This document shows, in pieces, positions 58,884-64,000 of a stretch of 64,000 nucleotides of DNA. The DNA lies in the NCBI GenBank assembly GCA_907164885.2, contig OU015493.1, positions 65,532,126 through 65,596,125 of the forward strand, in the 5' to 3' direction. Source of the DNA: Dolomedes plantarius. Its lineage: Eukaryota > Arthropoda > Arachnida > Araneae > Dolomedidae. The position numbers and the translations under genes are program-made. Below the pieces are notes generated by a model that ran no database searches, was not told the origin of the DNA, and saw nothing but the letters and a program-made list of their open reading frames with translations. How positions within the stretch are numbered: position 1 is the first letter of the stretch; each line of letters starts with the position of its first letter.

Positions 58884-59174
58884 TATTTCAGAATGGGTAT
58901 TTAATAATAAGATCTATGATCTATTCTTAACAAAACTACATGAAATATTTTGAAAACATAGTAAAACTTTATTTTAAAGAAACCAGTAATCAAAAAGTAA
59001 CAAAAACTATATCTTACAAAAGTCATTGTACACTGAAATATTTTCGGATAAATTCATAATTAAAATTATCGTCTGGCACTTTATTTTTATTTTTGAATTG
59101 TGGTGGCATTTAAAATATCGTTTGGCTTTAATTTTTGCTTGCCTACTCCGTAATATTCTATTTATTATTTAAAA

Positions 59175-60203
59175 ATAGCTCATAGTCGTAAAAAAACAAC
59201 AAACAGTATTCAAAAATTGATTATTTTTCATCACAGTAGTGGTAAATCAGTTCGGAATATTGATAAATTACTTCATTTATCCCATTCTACTGTGCAGTAT
59301 ATGATAAAACGCTTTAAAGAAGAAAATCGGATCGAAAACAAGTTAAGAAAAGATCGTCTGGCAAATTTAACAAAACGTGATCAGAGATTTATAATTAGAA
59401 AATTTGTGAAAAATCCACGTTTGAGTGCTGCAAAAGTTTCTGCAGAATTTAATGAAACATTTTCTACTTCAATTTCACCTGAAACTGTTCGACGAGTTCT
59501 CAGAGCAGCTGGATTACATGGGCGTTCTGCACGTAGAAAACTTTTTGTGAGTGAGAAAAACAGAAAGCTTAGGCTTTCCTTCGCACTATCAATGATAAAT
59601 AAGCCCAAAACGTATTGGAATAATGTCTTATTTGCCGATGAAAGCAAGTTTAACATTTTTGGTTCTGATGGGCATATAATTGTATGGAGAAGAAAAAATG
59701 AGGAACTTAATCCCAAGAACTTAGTAGGAACAGTTAAACATGGCGGTGGAGGTGTCCTTATGTGGGGGTGCATGTCAGCATCAGGACTAGGTAATTTGGT
59801 ATTTATTGATGGCATAGTGAATCATACTGTGTATATAAATATTTTAAGAAACAATTTAAAATTATCAGCCCAAAATTTGGGTATTGGAAACAACTTTGTT
59901 TTTTATCAAGATAACAATCCTAAGCACACGGCTCTCAACGTTCGCATCTGGTGTCTCTATAATTGTCCACAAGTTTTGAAAACACCACCTCAATCGCCAG
60001 ATTTAAACCCAATAGAACATATTTGGAGAGAACTGGAGGTTCGAGTACAAAAGCACGACATTCACACGAAAAGCGAACTAAAAACAATTATGATGGAAGA
60101 ATGGATGAACATTGATGCAGAAATGACAAAAGAACTAGTGCAATATCTTCCCAGACATTTAAAAGCTGTTTTGGATGCTAAAGGATATCCTACTAAATAT
60201 TAA
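59175..60203 (+). pseudogene. Tc1-like transposase (DD34E), intact except for its start codon
   Basis: An open frame with no internal stop; the likely original start is ATA at 59175 (context AAAATAGCTCATAG), from which 342 residues run to TAA. Counting from the TTG at 59217: helix-turn-helix SGKSVRNIDKLLHLSHSTV (8-26), a second DNA-binding segment ending LRAAGLHGRSARRK (about 95-108), then Asp141 (FADESKF), Asp232 (YQDNNPKHTA) and Glu267 (SPDLNPIEHIW), with 34 residues between the last two. All catalytic acids are present, so the copy is structurally well preserved. In-frame ATGs exist only further downstream, so full-length product is doubtful. Confidence 0.93.
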
Positions 60204-60471
60204 TTTAAAGAAAAATTAGTATATTTACTAATATGTTGAGATTTTTTACAAGTGGACGATGACTTTTGTGAGATAAAGTTTGTTACTTTTTGATTATTGA
60301 TTTCTTAAAAATAAAGTTTTACTATGTTTTTAAAATATTTCATGTAGTTTTGTTAAGAATAGATTATAGATCTTATTAAATACCCATTCTGAAATATTCA
60401 TTTTAATCAATGGATAGACCCCTATTACATTGAAAATTGTAAATGTACGAACACTTTTGGGAGCCACTGTA

Positions 60472-61900
60472 GATGGTCGGTGTTCAATTTTTTTCGTCGT
60501 ATTAGTGGTTTTGATTATTTATAACCTTTCAGTTTTAAATAAATTTTAAAAAATTTGTCTGGTTTATAATATAGTGCTCTAAAGAGAGTGTTATGCTTTA
60601 ACTCTTACCAGTGATGAAATGCATGACTAAGTAAGTTTACAGATAATGTTAAATTCTTTTAATATTAAATTCAAAGTCCTTTAACTAAAATTTTTAGGTA
60701 TTGTCTTTTATTTCAATGGCCGAATAATATTTGCTCCTCTTGTGTGTTCAATTTGTTAAGCTGATGTTTTAACCAATAATCATAACAGTTCAGTTTGTTT
60801 AAGAGCTCATCTTGGATTAAATCGAAATGGTGTTCTGATTTCTAAAAGCCATAAGTATTGTTGCTCCATTTTATCTTGGATATTGCAGCTCTGTTCCAAT
60901 TTGTAAAATATTATTTTGCAAACAGTTAAGTTTTATTAAAAAGAAAAAGTTATTTGTTTTATAAAAACAAGTGTTTAAATATCCTACATGTTTTTGGATT
61001 TTTGAGTTACTTCTTTAACTTATTTTCTCTTGAATTGAGTGGTACAAGAGATAATACAAGAAATCAGAAGGTTACAGATATTTTAATATTCTGGTTTAGT
61101 GGAAATATACTGAATAATCTCCAAATTCATAGATTTTTCTAATTTTTCTAGATATGACATTTTTTGGTCATCTAATTTAGTGTGGCTATGATTTTCCTAT
61201 TTGCTGTGGGGTATAAGAAGTAAGAAGCAAATGTTAGATTGTACTTTATTGTCAATGTTAGTTTCCAAGATACAGGCAGTTGGTGAAGTTAATATTTGCT
61301 CATATGTCTTTAGTGGTTTTATTTATTTATTTATTTGTAAATAAATTCTTTGATAGCAGGTAGAATTCTTGAGATCTGTAAATTTATTGATACTTATAAT
61401 GTATACTTTACTTTGACTTGATGTGATGTCTGAATGGCTGTTATTTTAGCTTTCTTAAAACATATGGAATGTGCTAGTTATGATCATACAAAATTGTTAA
61501 AGCCATGACCAAAAAATTAAAATAGCAATTAATTTCAAATAAATTAATATAGATCTTGATCATACTGGGGAGCATTAAGTGTGATTCTCTCTATGCACTT
61601 TTGAATAATGCATTTGTGGCAGGGAACATTATTCGTTATTGCCCCAGTATTATTTGTGAGTTGTCCTTAGACACAATCACGTCTTATGCTCTTCAACTTG
61701 ATGGACTATATTAATTATATCGAAACTACTTGCTGTTCAAATTTTTCAATATGAATTTTAAGAAGCTGTTTATTCCTGCTATTTGATTGCAGTCTGTGAT
61801 AGATCTTTGATTATTTTCTAATCAATATATTATTTAAAGGAACAGATGGGTATTAGAGACCACTAGATGCAGGAAAATATATATATATATACATACACAC
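60472..61900. other. AT-rich DNA, nothing recognised
   Basis: No gene, RNA or paired terminal repeat seen; an (ATTT)n run lies at 61319-61336. If the exon at 57314 is real this is intron. Confidence 0.5.
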
Positions 61901-62178
61901 TCACCAAATGGCCAACACGTACCAAACACTTACCAAATGGCCTTCTCGCGCTTCATGAGTGGTCATATAAAAGCACTCACTTTTCGGCAGGGACAGAAGA
62001 TCTTCCCGGAGTGCCACTGGTGCTCTGCTGACATGGCCTCCCCTGCCCATATTTTAAATTGTTTGGGATTTACTAAGGACGAGGTCCTTCTGGACCCTCT
62101 ACTGATTTTAGACTTTTTGGAAATTTTTGGTTTTATGGAGATTGTCTAGCCTTGCTAGACAATCTGGGATTAGTAAAA
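61900..62178 (+). pseudogene. 3' end of a non-LTR retrotransposon (post-RNase H Cys/His motif)
   Basis: The frame 61937-62149 reads SGHIKALTFRQGQKIFPECH, then CSADMASPAHILNC: a Cys/His cluster typical of the segment after RNase H at the end of R1/Jockey-type LINE ORF2 proteins. The stop is followed by a perfect hairpin (62140-62164) and an A/CA-rich tail (62170-62192). Reverse transcriptase is absent, so this is a 5'-truncated copy. I recall near-identical ends as very common in spider genomes. Confidence 0.75.
62140..62164. repeat. Perfect 11-bp stem hairpin at LINE 3' end
   Basis: Arms GATTGTCTAGC and GCTAGACAATC with a CTT loop. It spans the stop codon and precedes the tail of the LINE, a position where 3' RNA structures are recognised by LINE reverse transcriptases. 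Confidence 0.85.
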
Positions 62179-62419
62179 AAAAACACACACACCACCTGAT
62201 AGTGATTATTTTCATGTACTTTAATTTTACTTTCCTATTGTCTTCATTTTAAAAATACTGATGGATTTTTGTTAATCTAGATAATAAGGATTTTTAAAAT
62301 ACTCAATAAAGCTGAATAATCTAATTAGTCATACACTTTTATTTAGCTCTAACAATTCTGGTAAAGCTAGAAGATGTGCTGTTAACAAATTATAATATTC
62401 TAGGTGAATACCATATAAC

Positions 62420-62968
62420 AGTAGTCACCAAACTTTGAACCTACTGAGCAACCGTACTATTCTTAAATCTTACTGTGAGTTACCAAAAGAAACCAGGACA
62501 AAAATAATTTTTTTTTTCTAAATCACATGTTTATTTATTGTACCTATAAAAATACATTTCTATTAAATATTACATCCAATTGAAAAAAATTGTTTATATT
62601 GTAAAGAATTCAATAAGAAGTATAAGAAATTTTTTTTTTTCATCTGACTAATTAAGTTTAATGAGAAGGATGGCACTCTATTTCAACATCAACATTATTT
62701 TGAATGTTAGGTAAGTAAGTCGTAGCTGCCATTTTAATGCATTTGCCCAAATGTTCATCAGTCAGTCAGTTTCTGTACTTATTTTTTATAAACTTCATAC
62801 CGGAAAAAGAAACCTGGCACAAATATGTAGAGCTGAACATTGTTTTCACTCGGCCTGAGTTGAATAGTGCAACTTCAGGTTAGCCAACCTGAGTGTGACC
62901 GCGATTTACCTAAAATATCCCTGCTAGCTACTAGTAGCTTGTGATCGATGGTTTGACGATCTATGCTG
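62420..62968 (-). mobile_element. hAT-type remnant element
   Basis: Loosely inverted ends (CAGTAGTCACCAAACTTTGA at the left; CAGCATAGATCGTCAAACCA inward from the right) around a hAT C-terminus. A clean 8-bp duplication was not found. Confidence 0.5.
62658..62826 (-). pseudogene. hAT transposase C-terminus (ZBED/GTF2IRD2-like)
   Basis: The minus-strand frame reads FSGMKFIKNKYRN, one stop, LTDEHLGKCIKMAATTYLPN, then a short acidic tail and TAA at 62658. The SKYRN.LTDEHL pattern is the C-terminal end of hAT transposases related to GTF2IRD2/ZBED-type genes. Only this end is present. Confidence 0.75.
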
Positions 62969-63779
62969 TATAAGCTACGACTATATAATCCATATCTTAA
63001 AAATGCTACTGTCTTGTTATAGCATTTTCCTAAAGGGAATTGGGTAGTATTAAGGTAATTTAGTCTGTTACAATTTCTTGTCTTTGTGTGGTAAATAATC
63101 TGAATTATCTTTGTACCATTGATACCTCATTATTTTCATAAATCAAACTTTCATAAATAAAATATTACTACAAACAACTTTAAATCTTGACTAAATCTAT
63201 TATTATTTTCATAGCACTATATCAGTAAATGGATATTAATGCATGGTGATGGCTGTATCTTTTCACAGTATGGTCATGTGTATACTTGTAAAATACCTGA
63301 TTTTTTAAAGTAATTTCTCATTTTTGTACATTTGTTTGATGCTCTGTATTTTCTTACTTTTAAAATGAGTCATTCTCTCTTCCTTCTTTAAAATTTAAAA
63401 TTAGAGCAATTTTGAATGTTGTTATGGGTTTCTTGTACCAAATCATAGCTCTGAAAATTTTTGTGAGTCTGCTGCAATTTTAAGTGTCCCCCCCCCCCCT
63501 CCGAGTTCTAAAAAAACAAAAAAAACAATCCTATATTGGTTGATGAATGGAACAAACCCTATGCTCTAAATGGTTTTCATACTTGAAAAGAGTTTTCTCT
63601 GCTTCAGTTTGACCAGTTATAATATTTCTTCAACATCTTCAAATTTTTGAGTAGCATAACAACTATTGTCATAAAATTATTGATATAATACATTTAGTAT
63701 AACTACTTTGTGATGTCTGTACTGTATTTAAAATTTAAAAAAAAAATCTTTATTTGAAACCAGCTTAAACATTCTTTAC
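62969..63779. other. AT-rich DNA, nothing recognised
   Basis: No coding or paired repeat seen; a C run lies at 63488-63499. Confidence 0.5.
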
Positions 63780-63915
63780 TCACCACTCTTCATCCCAACT
63801 GATTCCTATCTTCCATGCTTTCTGTAGCATTAGTTTGGGACAAAGTGTAACTGGAGAGGCAAAACCAAAAGGATCAAATATCTTGTGAATTGCAGATAAT
63901 ATACTTCATTTTGTT
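63780..63915 (-). pseudogene. BEL/Pao pol scrap (reverse transcriptase / RNase H junction)
   Basis: Read on the minus strand: ILSAIHKIFDPFGFASPVTL, then PKLMLQKAWKIGISWDEEW. The conserved IFDPFGF..P motif lies just after the reverse transcriptase in BEL/Pao polyproteins. Sequence upstream towards the window end is broken, and no LTR is in view. Confidence 0.85.
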
Positions 63916-64000
63916 AACTTTTTCACACTGAGATCCTTCATCTATTTCATATCAATTTTCAGTGTTCTACTGTTGAGCATCTTTCCTTGTGTGTCCTTGT

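Larger units (their letters stand above)
57865..60469 (+). mobile_element. Tc1-like element with long terminal repeats, split by a nested element
   Basis: Ends AGTGGCTCCCAAAAGTGTTC (first base C in the right end, T in the left), flanked by TA (57863-57864 and 60470-60471). The terminal inverted repeats are about 200 bases: the right copy runs from about 60280 to 60469, while the left is interrupted by a 944-base insertion and resumes at 58886-59010. Without the insertion the element is about 1.66 kb, normal for Tc1. Confidence 0.95.

Noticed and set aside
59381..59815. A 144-codon minus-strand frame
   Set aside because: Antisense of the intact Tc1 transposase, with no recognisable features.

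Overview
The window looks like nuclear DNA of an arthropod, most likely a spider. It is AT-rich, has two animal genes split by GT-AG introns, and is packed with dead and dying transposable elements whose protein families I associate with spider genomes. The taxon is judged from memory of families, not from a search. I saw no bacterial genes, rRNA, tRNA genes or CRISPR.

Host genes. (1) HSD17B8, plus strand, two coding exons (28439-28598, 35968-36560) around a 7.4 kb intron. It encodes a complete 250-residue short-chain dehydrogenase of the 3-ketoacyl-ACP reductase / 17-beta-HSD type 8 family. (2) UBE2J2, minus strand, six coding exons between 55947 and 46853 plus a 5' UTR exon ending at 56838. 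It encodes a complete 226-residue tail-anchored ER ubiquitin-conjugating enzyme. (3) A probable first coding exon of an unidentified gene at 57314-57371 on the plus strand, divergent from UBE2J2 across a short shared promoter region.

Layout. 1-5500: noncoding tandem decay, a TE-associated ORF (about 1211-2735), a BEL/Pao integrase remnant (3477-4509), a tRNA-derived SINE head and a partial LTR. 5681-7565: a PIF/Harbinger element with TTA target duplications. 7921-8826: a foldback element. 9026-9831: an internally deleted mariner. 9881-20016: a pile of LTR retrotransposons. A deleted Ty3/gypsy copy runs into a second Ty3/gypsy relic, which is split by an almost complete BEL/Pao element (13170-19121; LTRs differing at one base; 5-bp duplication AACGG). 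20017-22454: a Tc1-like element split by a 965-bp solo LTR. 22455-23189: an RTE-like 3' end with a 252-bp tandem duplication. 23219-24805: a Tc1-like element with an in-frame duplication of its catalytic segment. 25641-27504: hAT-type elements with perfect 8-bp duplications. 28439-36560: HSD17B8 with SINE, hAT and pogo-like insertions in its intron. 36561-46852: mostly AT-rich intergenic DNA with one deleted Tc1-like element. 46853-57040: UBE2J2, whose third coding intron carries a 4.5 kb transposon of unassigned family. 57865-60469: a nearly intact DD34E Tc1-like element whose left terminal repeat carries a nested pogo/Tigger-like element. 61900-64000: a LINE 3' end with a perfect hairpin, a hAT remnant and a BEL/Pao scrap.

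Nothing here is a clear new biological system. The most useful observations are the datable nested insertions, the duplicated transposase catalytic block, a PCNA-binding-like motif in the nested pogo-like element, the large unassigned transposon in UBE2J2, and the divergent unknown gene.
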